From contig NZ_CANLOZ010000001.1 of the NCBI RefSeq assembly GCF_947492965.1, positions 62,001-126,000 on the forward strand: 64,000 bases of DNA, given 5' to 3'. The position numbers and the translations under genes are program-made. The DNA is from an uncultured Aquimarina sp. (GTDB taxonomy: Bacteria; Bacteroidota; Bacteroidia; Flavobacteriales; Flavobacteriaceae). The notes below the pieces were generated by a model. It made no database searches, was not told the DNA's origin, and saw only the letters and a program-made list of their open reading frames with translations. This document shows, piece by piece, positions 17,810 through 27,474 of this stretch (its first letter is position 1; every line of letters starts with the position of its first letter).

Positions 17810-19033
17810 ATGGAATCAATACTTAAAAAATCAGAAACATACATTTTTAAGCTCTTTAAAAAGGAGCTTTCACCTAGTTATTTGTATCATAATTATTTGC
17901 ATACAAAAAGAGTAGTTACAGCTGCTTTAGAAATATTGGAGCATAGCGATATTAAAGAAGAGTTGCACGAAATTGTATTGATTTCTGCTTGGTTTCATGA
18001 TGCGGGCTATATAAAAGGTTCCAAAAATCACGAAGAAAGAAGTGCTGATTTAGCTAGAGACTTTTTGGAAAAGGAACAAATAAGTTCAGAAAAGATCACT
18101 TTGATTACTGACTGCATTCTGGCAACAAGAATTGATCAACCACCTATCAACGAGTGTGAAGAGATTTTAAAAGATGCAGATACTTCTCATTTAGCCAAGA
18201 AATATTTTGATAAGGTTAGTAATTTATTGCTTCAGGAATTAAAATTAGAAGGTACTTGTGAATATAGTATCGAAGAATGGAGAGAAGAAAATATAAAGTT
18301 ATTTACACAAGAGCATCGATATTATACAAAATATGCAGTAGAGCATTGGGAACCAGAGAAACACAAGAACTTATTATCAATTCTGAAGAAGAAAAAAAAG
18401 AGAATTAGAAAAAGAAATAAAGAAAAGCTAAAAGCAAAATTAAAAGTTAAATATAAAAATGAAAGCCCTGAAAGAGGCATTCAAACACTATATAGAGTTA
18501 CCCTTAGAAATCATATAAAGTTAAGTGATATAGCAGATACAAAAGCAAATATTCTTCTTTCTGTAAATGCGATTATTATTTCTCTTGCGTTGGCAAACTT
18601 GATTCCTAAGCTAGATGCACCATCTAACCGACATTTAATGATTCCTAGTCTTATACTAATCTTGTTTAGTGTGGCATCCATTATTCTTTCTATAAGATCA
18701 ACACAACCTAAAGTAACAGGAGGCGAGTTCACAAAAGAACAAGTGAAAAATAGAAAAGTGAACCTTTTGTTTTTTGGGAATTTTTTCAAAATGCCATATG
18801 ACCGCTACCAAGAAGCTATTGATGAAGTGATTAATGATAAAAAATATGTCTATAAAATGCTCACAAAAGATCTCTATCTATTGGGGATTGTTTTAAAAAA
18901 GAAATACAGACTACTGAAGGTAACTTATATAGTATTTACAATCGGAATCATTCTTTCTGTTATCGCATTTATTGTGGCTTTTGCTGATATGAGTTTTGCG
19001 GAGCAGGTTGCTAAACCAATAATAACAAAATAG
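17810..19033 (+). CDS. HD phosphohydrolase fused to Pycsar-type transmembrane effector domain
   Basis: A 407-residue protein. Residues about 20-190 form an HD domain (His31, His63-Asp64 in AWFHDAGY, His74, then ILKDADTSHL). A very basic linker follows, then a C-terminal part (about 225-400) with LRNHIKLSDIADTKANILLS and three membrane helices, matching the Pycsar effector family (PycTM, formerly DUF5706). In Pycsar defence that domain is triggered by cyclic pyrimidine nucleotides made by an adjacent cyclase; none is adjacent here. The gene heads a tight operon with the GH3-like gene six bases downstream. Confidence 0.88.
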   Translation: MESILKKSETYIFKLFKKELSPSYLYHNYLHTKRVVTAALEILEHSDIKEELHEIVLISAWFHDAGYIKGSKNHEERSADLARDFLEKEQISSEKITLITDCILATRIDQPPINECEEILKDADTSHLAKKYFDKVSNLLLQELKLEGTCEYSIEEWREENIKLFTQEHRYYTKYAVEHWEPEKHKNLLSILKKKKKRIRKRNKEKLKAKLKVKYKNESPERGIQTLYRVTLRNHIKLSDIADTKANILLSVNAIIISLALANLIPKLDAPSNRHLMIPSLILILFSVASIILSIRSTQPKVTGGEFTKEQVKNRKVNLLFFGNFFKMPYDRYQEAIDEVINDKKYVYKMLTKDLYLLGIVLKKKYRLLKVTYIVFTIGIILSVIAFIVAFADMSFAEQVAKPIITK

Positions 19034-19039
19034 AAGTTT

Positions 19040-20569
19040 ATGGAAATTGTAGGATCATTAATTAAAGGAGCCATTGATTTAAAAGGAGCATTATCAAATG
19101 AACCTAATCACATAGAATCCCAGAAAAAAGTACTCATCGATTTATTACGTAAGGCAGAAAAAACAGAATTTGGAGAAAAGTATGATTTTAATTCTCTAGC
19201 TAAATCAGAAGAGGTTCAGAAAGATTTTGCGAAAAGAGTTCCTTATAGTGATTATCATCAAATACATCATGATTTTTGGAAAAGAGTGGTAGAAGGAGAA
19301 GAGAATGTGACATGGCCAGGAAATCCAGATTATTTCGCATTAAGCTCTGGAACTACCGGTAAAAAAAGTAAGCGAATTCCTGTAACCGAAGATATGATTA
19401 CTGCAATTCGTAAAGCAGGAATTAAGCAGGTAGAAGCACTTGCAAATTTTGATTTACCACCCGCTTTTTTTGAGAAAGAAATCTTGATGTTAGGAAGTTC
19501 CACAGATTTAAAACAGAAAGATGGTCATTTAGAAGGAGAAATTAGTGGAATTAGTGCTAGTAATATTCCTTTCTGGTTCGAAGGGTATTATAAACCAGGA
19601 AAAGAAATTGCTAGAATCGATGACTGGGACCAAAGAGTAAAACATATTGTCAAGCATGCAAAAGAATGGGATATAGGAGCACTAAGTGGAATCCCTTCAT
19701 GGATGGAGTTATTATTGCAGGAAATTATAAGGTATTACAGGCTTAATAACATACACCAAATATGGCCAAATTTACAGGTGTATACTTCTGGAGGAGTAGC
19801 TTTTGGACCCTATGAAAAAAGCTTTAATAAATTACTTGCACAACCCATCACTGTTATTGACACTTATTTGGCTTCTGAAGGATTTATAGCCTATCAAGAG
19901 AGACCGGAAACGGATGCCATGAAGTTAATTACTGATAATGGTATTTATTTCGAATTTGTGCCGTTTAAACCCGAATATATCAATCCAGATGGATCCCTTA
20001 AACAGAATGCACCTTCCATCACAATTAATGAAGTGGAAACAGATCAAGATTATGTGTTAATCATTAGTACGGTTTCTGGAGCATGGAGATATATCATCGG
20101 CGATACTATTGAGTTTACAGATATTGATAGAGCTGAAATAAGAATCACAGGAAGAACTAAGTTTTTCTTAAATGTCGTGGGGTCTCAGTTATCAGTCAAC
20201 AAAATGAATACAGCACTTCGGGAACTAGAAGAAAAATTTAATACAGAAATACCCGAATTTACTCTATCCGCAAAAAGAATTGATGGCGAATTTTATCACT
20301 GTTGGTATTTAGGTATAGAGACAGAGATTAATGATCAAGAGTTGGCCGAAGCTTTAGACCAATCTTTAAAAAATAGCAACAAAAACTATAAAGTTGCTAG
20401 AAGTAAATCTCTCAAAGGAGTCAAAGTTACAACAGTTCCTGTATCCATTTTCTCAGAATGGAGCGGAACTCAAAAGAAAAAAGGGGGACAGGTAAAAATG
20501 GAAAGAGTCATGTCTGAAGAGAAATTTTTGGAATGGGAATCCTTTGTCTCAGAAAAAATATCAAAATAG
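19040..20569 (+). CDS. GH3-family acyl-acid-amido-synthetase-like protein
   Basis: A 509-residue adenylating-enzyme relative of the GH3 (auxin-responsive promoter) family. Visible motifs are the P-loop-like YFALSSGTTGKKSKRIPV, the middle YLASEGFIAYQ, the WRYIIGDTIEF block and ITGRTKFFLNVVGSQLS. Plant GH3 enzymes couple carboxylic acids to amino acids through an acyl-AMP; bacterial members have no settled substrate. It lies six bases after the HD/PycTM gene and ten bases before the phosphatase-barrel gene, so it belongs to the same operon. Confidence 0.9.
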   Translation: MEIVGSLIKGAIDLKGALSNEPNHIESQKKVLIDLLRKAEKTEFGEKYDFNSLAKSEEVQKDFAKRVPYSDYHQIHHDFWKRVVEGEENVTWPGNPDYFALSSGTTGKKSKRIPVTEDMITAIRKAGIKQVEALANFDLPPAFFEKEILMLGSSTDLKQKDGHLEGEISGISASNIPFWFEGYYKPGKEIARIDDWDQRVKHIVKHAKEWDIGALSGIPSWMELLLQEIIRYYRLNNIHQIWPNLQVYTSGGVAFGPYEKSFNKLLAQPITVIDTYLASEGFIAYQERPETDAMKLITDNGIYFEFVPFKPEYINPDGSLKQNAPSITINEVETDQDYVLIISTVSGAWRYIIGDTIEFTDIDRAEIRITGRTKFFLNVVGSQLSVNKMNTALRELEEKFNTEIPEFTLSAKRIDGEFYHCWYLGIETEINDQELAEALDQSLKNSNKNYKVARSKSLKGVKVTTVPVSIFSEWSGTQKKKGGQVKMERVMSEEKFLEWESFVSEKISK

Positions 20570-20579
20570 AAATCGTTTT

Positions 20580-23500
20580 ATGAATTTTAAAAATACATGT
20601 TATAGTCTTATTCTTTTCATTGTCTGCAGTTGTGCAACATATGAGCCTAAATATCGAGAACCTTTCGATGAATCTGGGGTTTTAGTTGCTGAAAAAACAG
20701 TAGACAAAACTTTTTATTTAATAGGTGATGCAGGATATGCTAAGCCCAATCAAAGTACCTTAGGATTAACAGCCTTAAAAAAATACATAGAGGAGCATCC
20801 GCAAGAGGGAGATTACACAATTTTTTTAGGAGACAATATTTATCCAGAAGGAATGCCTGATAAAGAAAGCAAGAAAAGAAAGTTAGCAGAGCATAGACTG
20901 GACGCACAGATTGAAGCGGTAAAGGATTTCGGTGGTAAAGTATATTTTATCCCAGGGAATCATGATTGGTACAACAAAGGGCTTAAAGGATTAAAACGAG
21001 AAGAAGATTATATAGAGGATCAATTAGATGATAATAAACTTTTTAAACCAAAGACAGGATGTGCATTAGAAAGTATTGAGATTAGTGAAAATGTACAATT
21101 GATATTATTTGATTCGCAATGGTTTTTAGAAGATTGGGACAAACATCCTACTATAAATGATAACTGCCCGGAAATTAAGACCAGAGAAGCATTGTTCTTG
21201 GAAATAGAAAGTGAATTCAAAAAAAATCAGAACAAAACTATTCTGTTTGCCCTACATCATCCTCTTTACACAAATGGAGTCCATGGAGGTAATTTCGCTT
21301 TAGAAAAACATCTATTTCCTTCACAAAAGAAAATACCTTTACCAGGATTAGCATCTTTATCATTGTTGATTAGAACCAGTGGAGGTGTTTCTAGTCAGGA
21401 TAATTTAAATAAGCAATATAAACAACTGGTTAATCGATTAGAGACTTTAGCAAATGCAACGACTGCGGGAAATATCATATTTGCATCAGGTCATGAACAT
21501 TCCTTGCAATATATAGAAGAAGGTAGTATAAAACAGATCGTATCAGGATCTGGATCTAAAAATTCATATGCAACACTTAGAAACAATGGATTGTTTGCCT
21601 ATGGAGCGCAAGGTTTTGCCAAGCTAAATATATACACGGATGGTTCATCAGAAGTGTCATTTTTTGTGAATAAAGATGGGAAACCAGAATTAGTATATAC
21701 CAAAGAAATATTTCCTGCCAATAAAAAGTTCGATACTTCTTCTCTTAAACCAATTACAAATAATAAAATAAAAGCGTCAGTTTATAATCTGGAAGGGACT
21801 AGGCGCACCGAATTTTATAAAGGAATATGGGGAGATCATTATAGAAAATTATATGGGACTAAAATCGAAACACCCGTTGTCCAATTAGACACTCTTTATG
21901 GAGGTCTTACAGTAGTTAGAAGAGGTGGAGGTCATCAAACACGATCCTTACGATTGGTGGATAAGCAGGGTAGAGAATATAATATGCGAGCACTTAGAAA
22001 AAGTAGTGTGTTGTTTCTACAGTCTACTTTATTTAAAGATAACTACGTAGGTAATTCTCTAAAAAACACGGTTTCAGAAGACATTTTGCAAGATTTCTAC
22101 ACGGCTGCACATCCATTTGCCTTTCTGGCAATTCCAAAATTAGCAGATGCGGTAGGTGTTTTTCACACGAATCCAAAGCTTTATTATATACCCAAACAGG
22201 AAGCTTTAAAAGACTATAACAAGAGTTATGGAGACGAATTATATATGATAGAAGAACGTCCTGAAGAGGGTCATAAAGATTTGAAATCTTTTGGAGAACC
22301 TGATGATATAGAAAGTACAAATGACCTTTTCGAAAGATTGCGTAGAGATGAAAAATACAAACTCGATGAATCTGCTTACATAAGAGCGCGATTATTTGAT
22401 ATGTTGATAGGAGATTGGGATAGACATGAGGATCAATGGAGATGGTCAGAATACAAACTAGAAAATGGGAATAGACTTTTTAAACCGATCCCTAGAGATC
22501 GAGATCAGGTGTTTTCTAATTTCGACGGAGCTTTTTTAGGAACACTTCGTGGTTTACTTGGCTTTGCAAACCAATTTCAGGTGTATGGCGATGATATCAA
22601 AGATGAAAAGTGGATGAATATATCCGCTCTTAGAATGGATAGGTCTCTATTGAACAATAGTAGTAAAGACAATTGGGTTCAACAAGCAACATACATAAAG
22701 AACAATTTAAGTGATCAAGATATAGAGGAAGCTTTTACTCACCTTCCTATTGAAGTGCAAAATGAAACAACGACTGACATCGTCACTAAATTAAAAGGAC
22801 GTAGAGATAACTTGGTAAATATAGCAGAGCGCTACTATGAGTACTTGGCAAAATTAGCAATAGTTACAGGAACGGATAAAGATGATTATATAGAAATAGA
22901 AAGGCTCCCTAAGGGTAAAACTAAAATTACCATTTCTAGAATCAAGGATGGTGAAAAAGCAGATATTGTTAATGAGAAAATATACAGTAAAGAGTATACG
23001 AAGGAAATATGGATTTATGGTTTGGATGATGATGATGTTTTTGAGGTATCAGGAAAACCAGAAAACCCTATTAAAATTAGAATAATAGGAGGTCAAAATA
23101 ATGATATATATAATATCAAGAAAGGAAGAAAAATTACGGTATATGATCATAAAACAAAACCAAATACAGTTAAGAAAAAAGGCGGTGCATCTTTTAGGTT
23201 TACCGATAATTATGAAGTAAATCATTTCAATAAGGATCAACGGATTTTTAATAGTAATTCAATCGTTCCAACTGTTGGATTTAATCCGGATGATGGAGTC
23301 AGATTAGGATTATCAAATACATACACTTCTAACGGTTTTTTTAGAAATCCGTTTACACGTCAGCATCAAATAAGACTTGGGTATTATTTTGCGACACAAA
23401 GTTTCGATATTGAATATACTGGAGAATTTGCTGGGCTTTTAGGAGATTATAATGTAGAAATCTCGGGATTGTATTCCAACCCGAATTTTGCTGTCAACTT

Positions 23501-24302
23501 TTTTGGATTTGGTAATGATAGTCAAAATAATCAGGACGAATTAGATTTCAATTATAATCGTGTTCGATTAAGTCGATACGGAGGCCATATTGGTGTAGTA
23601 AAACTAGGAAGATTCGGAAGTTATTTTAATCATCGTATTTCTATAGAAGGTGTTGAGGCCGAACAGACTCCTGACCGATTTATTTCTGAGTCCATTTTTA
23701 CCGAAGGGAATAGCCGAGTTTTTGATCGGTTATGGTTTGCAGGAGCAGAGACTACATATCGATATGAAAGTTACGATGTGGATGTGAATCCTACTCAGGG
23801 AATGAAGTTTGAAGTGAAGGCAGGTGGTAAATTAAATTTAGAAGATTCTGAGAGAGCATACGGTTATATCAAACCTTATTTAGGGTTCTACAATTCAATA
23901 ATTAGAAACAGGAAACTAGTACTTAAAACTGCAGTTTTAGGACATTTTAATATTGGACGAAATTATGAGTTCTATCAATCTGCTCAGATTGGTGGAGAAA
24001 ATCTACTAAGAGGATATCGAAATCAACGTTTTTCTGGTCAGAGTGCTCTAGCAGGAAATGTAGACCTAAGGTACAGTTTCGATCAATTTAAGACGCGTCT
24101 TCTTCCATTACAAATTGGAGTATTCGTAGGAACTGGAACGGGTAGAGTGTGGTTAGAAGGTGCAGATATCACAAATACCTGGCATAGTGATTTTGGAGGT
24201 GGATTTTGGTTGAATAGTACAGATGCTATTCAGGGTACTCTAAATTTATTTACAGGTGAAGATGGGTTGAGGTTTTCATTTGGATTCTCATTTAATTTTT
24301 AA
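20580..24302 (+). CDS. Calcineurin-like phosphatase / kinase-like / outer-membrane barrel fusion lipoprotein
   Basis: The ATG at 20580 gives a lipoprotein signal (YSLILFIVCSC), so this start is preferred to 20544; the product is 1241 residues. The N-terminal third is a calcineurin-like phosphoesterase with GDAGYA, FLGDNIYP, PGNHDWY, ALHHPLY and SGHEHS metal-site motifs. The last third (about 890-1241) is a BamA/surface-antigen-type beta-barrel with GGENLLRGYR and a terminal aromatic residue. The middle (about 440-700) has a glycine-rich strand (RRGGGHQT), a possible strand lysine (NMRALRKS), IGDWDRHEDQWRW (611 on) and PRDRDQVFSNFDG, recalling Fam20C/CotH/HipA-type kinases. Anchored in the outer membrane by inference. 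Confidence 0.88.
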   Translation: MNFKNTCYSLILFIVCSCATYEPKYREPFDESGVLVAEKTVDKTFYLIGDAGYAKPNQSTLGLTALKKYIEEHPQEGDYTIFLGDNIYPEGMPDKESKKRKLAEHRLDAQIEAVKDFGGKVYFIPGNHDWYNKGLKGLKREEDYIEDQLDDNKLFKPKTGCALESIEISENVQLILFDSQWFLEDWDKHPTINDNCPEIKTREALFLEIESEFKKNQNKTILFALHHPLYTNGVHGGNFALEKHLFPSQKKIPLPGLASLSLLIRTSGGVSSQDNLNKQYKQLVNRLETLANATTAGNIIFASGHEHSLQYIEEGSIKQIVSGSGSKNSYATLRNNGLFAYGAQGFAKLNIYTDGSSEVSFFVNKDGKPELVYTKEIFPANKKFDTSSLKPITNNKIKASVYNLEGTRRTEFYKGIWGDHYRKLYGTKIETPVVQLDTLYGGLTVVRRGGGHQTRSLRLVDKQGREYNMRALRKSSVLFLQSTLFKDNYVGNSLKNTVSEDILQDFYTAAHPFAFLAIPKLADAVGVFHTNPKLYYIPKQEALKDYNKSYGDELYMIEERPEEGHKDLKSFGEPDDIESTNDLFERLRRDEKYKLDESAYIRARLFDMLIGDWDRHEDQWRWSEYKLENGNRLFKPIPRDRDQVFSNFDGAFLGTLRGLLGFANQFQVYGDDIKDEKWMNISALRMDRSLLNNSSKDNWVQQATYIKNNLSDQDIEEAFTHLPIEVQNETTTDIVTKLKGRRDNLVNIAERYYEYLAKLAIVTGTDKDDYIEIERLPKGKTKITISRIKDGEKADIVNEKIYSKEYTKEIWIYGLDDDDVFEVSGKPENPIKIRIIGGQNNDIYNIKKGRKITVYDHKTKPNTVKKKGGASFRFTDNYEVNHFNKDQRIFNSNSIVPTVGFNPDDGVRLGLSNTYTSNGFFRNPFTRQHQIRLGYYFATQSFDIEYTGEFAGLLGDYNVEISGLYSNPNFAVNFFGFGNDSQNNQDELDFNYNRVRLSRYGGHIGVVKLGRFGSYFNHRISIEGVEAEQTPDRFISESIFTEGNSRVFDRLWFAGAETTYRYESYDVDVNPTQGMKFEVKAGGKLNLEDSERAYGYIKPYLGFYNSIIRNRKLVLKTAVLGHFNIGRNYEFYQSAQIGGENLLRGYRNQRFSGQSALAGNVDLRYSFDQFKTRLLPLQIGVFVGTGTGRVWLEGADITNTWHSDFGGGFWLNSTDAIQGTLNLFTGEDGLRFSFGFSFNF

Positions 24303-24319
24303 ACAAAAAAACAAATCAT

Positions 24320-25123
24320 ATGATAGTTAGAACATTTACATTAATTCTATTAACTGTTTTTTGTACAGTAAATAGTTATTCGCAAAAGGATTCACCCTAC
24401 GAAACCGACTTATGGGTTGATGGAGCTTGGACAACCTTAGGTGTGGCAGGATCCGTATACGGTTTTACGCTATTGGTTAATAAGGAAGGGATTAATGAGC
24501 AAGAGCTTAATGATCTTAGTAGAGATGATATACCTTCTTTTGATAGATGGGCAGCTGGCAATTATTCTGAAAGTATAAATAAAGTAAGTGATATTCCTTT
24601 CTATACATCTTTTGCTACTCCATTTTTATTCTTGTTAAATGGAGATACTAGAGGACATGCAGGTCAATTATCAATTATGCTTGTAGAAAGTATGGCTACT
24701 ACGGGAGCACTTTTTACAATAACTGCAGGTTTAGTAAATAGGCCTAGACCTTTAGTGTATTCTGAAGAAGCTCCTTTATCCGAACGATTATCAAAAGACT
24801 CTCAGAGATCCTTTTATAGTGGTCATGCTGCTGCATCAGCAACAGCAACGTTCTTTGCGGCGAAGGTTTTTAGTGATTTTTTTCCCGATTCTAAAGCAAA
24901 ACCTTTTGTATGGGCTGGCGCTGCAATTATTCCTGCCGCAGTAGGATACTTTAGAATCCAATCTGGGAAACATTTTCTTTCAGATGTAATTCTAGGGTAC
25001 ACAATTGGTGCATTAACGGGAGTGTTAGTTCCAGAATTACATAAAAAAAAGAATAGAAACCTAAAGATAATACCAAGCATAGGCTTTAGAGAACAAAATC
25101 TACGTATCTCGTATCGATTCTAG
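24320..25123 (+). CDS. PAP2-family phosphatase
   Basis: A 267-residue protein with a signal peptide (to NSYSQ) and the three PAP2 signature blocks: GLVNRPRPL, FYSGHAAAS and RIQSGKHFLSDVILGY, carrying the catalytic histidines. PAP2 enzymes remove phosphate from lipid phosphates, undecaprenyl pyrophosphate or similar. It lies 17 bases after the phosphatase-barrel gene and is part of that operon, which supports a role in envelope phosphate chemistry. The exact substrate cannot be read from sequence. Confidence 0.9.
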   Translation: MIVRTFTLILLTVFCTVNSYSQKDSPYETDLWVDGAWTTLGVAGSVYGFTLLVNKEGINEQELNDLSRDDIPSFDRWAAGNYSESINKVSDIPFYTSFATPFLFLLNGDTRGHAGQLSIMLVESMATTGALFTITAGLVNRPRPLVYSEEAPLSERLSKDSQRSFYSGHAAASATATFFAAKVFSDFFPDSKAKPFVWAGAAIIPAAVGYFRIQSGKHFLSDVILGYTIGALTGVLVPELHKKKNRNLKIIPSIGFREQNLRISYRF

Positions 25124-25156
25124 AACTATTGTTTAATACTAAACTTTTAAAAATTT

Positions 25157-26044
25157 ATGCATAGACTTTATATCCTTTTCTTTTTATGTTCATTTACGAT
25201 GTATGGCCAACTTTCTGATTTGGCTAGGATAGAATACACCTATTTTCCGCAAAGAGATAGTGATAATTCTTTTAGAAGATTCAGGACATTTATAAAGTAT
25301 CCTATCAAATTAAATGATAAGGGTAGCTACCTGATTCCTGGAATAGAATACAGAAATTTTAACTTTAGGTATCGTGATGAAGTGAATTTTGATAAAACAG
25401 ATTTGGAACGATTCAGCTCGTTTGAAGCAAGTTTAGGATATACTTTTAAATTAAAAAATGATTGGAGATTTGCTGCACAATTGGGAGGAATTGTAGCGTC
25501 GAATTTTGAAAATGGAGAAATTGACAAGGATGATATCTTATTTACCGGATCAGTTTTTTTCATAAAAGACCATACAAAAAAAGAGATCCCAAAACCTTGG
25601 AGGCTTATTTTAGGGATCCGTTATTCTACCACAGCAGGAAGACCATTTCCACTACCTTTTATTAACTATTATAGAGAATTTAAACCTGATTGGTCTTTTG
25701 TTTTGGGAGTTCCTAAGTCTAATATCAAATATCGATTTAAGAAAAAGAATGCTGTTCAGGCTTTCGCTACCTTGGATGGATTTTTTGCCAATATTCAAAA
25801 CAATAGAAACTTTAATGATAGTATTACTGCAGAAGAAAAAGTTGCTCATAATATATCAATGACAATTGTATTAGCAGGCTTAGGTTATGAACGATTTATT
25901 ACTAAAAACCTTGTTTTTTATACGTATGGAGGATTTACAATTTTAAATGATATTAGGCTTAGAAATGACGATCAAGAAAATGTATTAACCTTAAACGATC
26001 AAAACAGTTTCTATATCCGTGGAGGTTTAAAATTGAAACTCTAA
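25157..26044 (+). CDS. Outer-membrane beta-barrel protein (DUF6268-like)
   Basis: A 295-residue secreted protein with signal peptide (FFLCSFTMYGQ) and alternating amphipathic strands such as IPGIEYRNFNFRYRDEV, YRFKKKNAVQAFATLDGFF and the terminal SFYIRGGLKLKL, ending in the aromatic/hydrophobic pattern of barrel proteins. It resembles the DUF6268 family of outer-membrane barrels from flavobacteria (assignment from memory). It is the last gene of the operon that starts at 17810. Function unknown. Confidence 0.75.
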   Translation: MHRLYILFFLCSFTMYGQLSDLARIEYTYFPQRDSDNSFRRFRTFIKYPIKLNDKGSYLIPGIEYRNFNFRYRDEVNFDKTDLERFSSFEASLGYTFKLKNDWRFAAQLGGIVASNFENGEIDKDDILFTGSVFFIKDHTKKEIPKPWRLILGIRYSTTAGRPFPLPFINYYREFKPDWSFVLGVPKSNIKYRFKKKNAVQAFATLDGFFANIQNNRNFNDSITAEEKVAHNISMTIVLAGLGYERFITKNLVFYTYGGFTILNDIRLRNDDQENVLTLNDQNSFYIRGGLKLKL

Positions 26045-26052
26045 AAATTGTA

Positions 26053-27474
26053 TTACAATAGTGGATTAAAAAATCTAGCAATACCTTCTAATAATTTCAT
26101 TTTTAGAGGCCTGTTCTTAAAGCATTCATAGTCCAATTGAGTGCTCGTATCACAATCTTCAATAAAATGCTTAGTTAGTTCTCTCGAAACGTTTTCATCA
26201 TAAATTAGCACATTGGTTTCAAAATTATGTTCAAAACTTCTATGGTCAAAGTTTCCTGATCCTACCGAGGCAATTTTATCATCTATAATAATTAATTTGC
26301 TGTGCAAGAAGTCTTCTTTTTGTTGATATACTTCAATCCCAAGGAAAAGCAATTCTTCTAAGAAAGAAAGTACACTGTATTTAGCTAACCAGGAATCTGA
26401 TTTTCTAGGAATTAATAATTTAATCTTTACACCACTTAATGCTGCTATTCTCAGAGATTCCAGCATGGCACTATTAGGTATAAAGTATGGATTAGAAATA
26501 TGGATGTACTCTTCGGCTAGGTTGATCATTGTGATATACTGCTGCATTATAGATGGATGATCAGAGTCTGGACCACTAGAGACTATCTGGACAGGCACAT
26601 CATCTACCATTTTTATTTTTGGAAGATAATAATCTGTTAAAAGCAATTCTTTATCACTGGCGAAGTAATAGTCTTTTATAAAAACTCGATGTAAATGATC
26701 AACTGCGGGTCCGTTAAGACATAAATGAGTATCATCCCAAATGCCCAAATCGGATTCAGGATTGATATATTTATCAGAAATATTTACACCTCCAGTAAAT
26801 CCTATTTCACCATCAATGATTAGTATTTTTCGATGGTTTCTATAGTTTAAAGTGAATAAAAAGCTACCGTAATGCAATGGCATTATAGGGAATATTTTTA
26901 CACCTACGTTTTTAAACTTCGAAATAGTACTTTTTTTCAGAGAATAGCTGCCAATGGCATCATATAATATGCGGACTTCTACATTTTCTTGTATTTTTTC
27001 TTTTACTACTTGATATAACTTTTCTACTAATTCGCCCTCTTCTAAGATGTAATATTGTAGATGAATAAATTTTTTCGCTTTTTCTAGTGCTGTAAAAATG
27101 GTATCAAATGTCGTTTTTCCATCTTGTAGTATGTTAATTTCATTTCCAGAAAGTGTAGTGAAGCCCGAGCTTTTTTTCATCAATTGCGATAGTTTGAAGC
27201 ATATTTTATCGTCGAATTGGCTTTGGTATTCTTTTATAAGTTCTTGATTAAAACTTTCGTTATAAAGACGTCTTCGTACTGTTTGTTTTAGTTTGAAAAA
27301 TTTAAATTTTCTTCTGTTGATTCCAAAAATGATATAAAGAATGATACCAATAAATGGAAAAAGTAAAATAATGAGTAGCCAACTTAAGGATTTTGTAGGT
27401 CTCGATCCATACAATATGATATGTAGTGTAGCAAAAAAATTTAGGAGTCCATAAAGACATAGAATATATATCAT
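26053..27474 (-). CDS. cls: Cardiolipin synthase (phospholipase D family)
   Basis: A 473-residue membrane protein with two N-terminal helices followed by two HxKxxxxD catalytic motifs: His214-Lys216-Asp221 in NHRKILIIDGE and His391-Lys393-Asp398 in LHSKLIIIDDK. This is the ClsA-type arrangement that joins two phosphatidylglycerol molecules into cardiolipin in the inner membrane. Length is usual for the family. It converges with the outer-membrane barrel gene, with eight bases between stop codons. Confidence 0.93.
   Translation of the reverse strand: MIYILCLYGLLNFFATLHIILYGSRPTKSLSWLLIILLFPFIGIILYIIFGINRRKFKFFKLKQTVRRRLYNESFNQELIKEYQSQFDDKICFKLSQLMKKSSGFTTLSGNEINILQDGKTTFDTIFTALEKAKKFIHLQYYILEEGELVEKLYQVVKEKIQENVEVRILYDAIGSYSLKKSTISKFKNVGVKIFPIMPLHYGSFLFTLNYRNHRKILIIDGEIGFTGGVNISDKYINPESDLGIWDDTHLCLNGPAVDHLHRVFIKDYYFASDKELLLTDYYLPKIKMVDDVPVQIVSSGPDSDHPSIMQQYITMINLAEEYIHISNPYFIPNSAMLESLRIAALSGVKIKLLIPRKSDSWLAKYSVLSFLEELLFLGIEVYQQKEDFLHSKLIIIDDKIASVGSGNFDHRSFEHNFETNVLIYDENVSRELTKHFIEDCDTSTQLDYECFKNRPLKMKLLEGIARFFNPLL

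Noticed and set aside
17810..19033. A complete Pycsar anti-phage system
   Set aside because: No pyrimidine cyclase gene is adjacent or recognisable in the window; only the effector-type domain is present.
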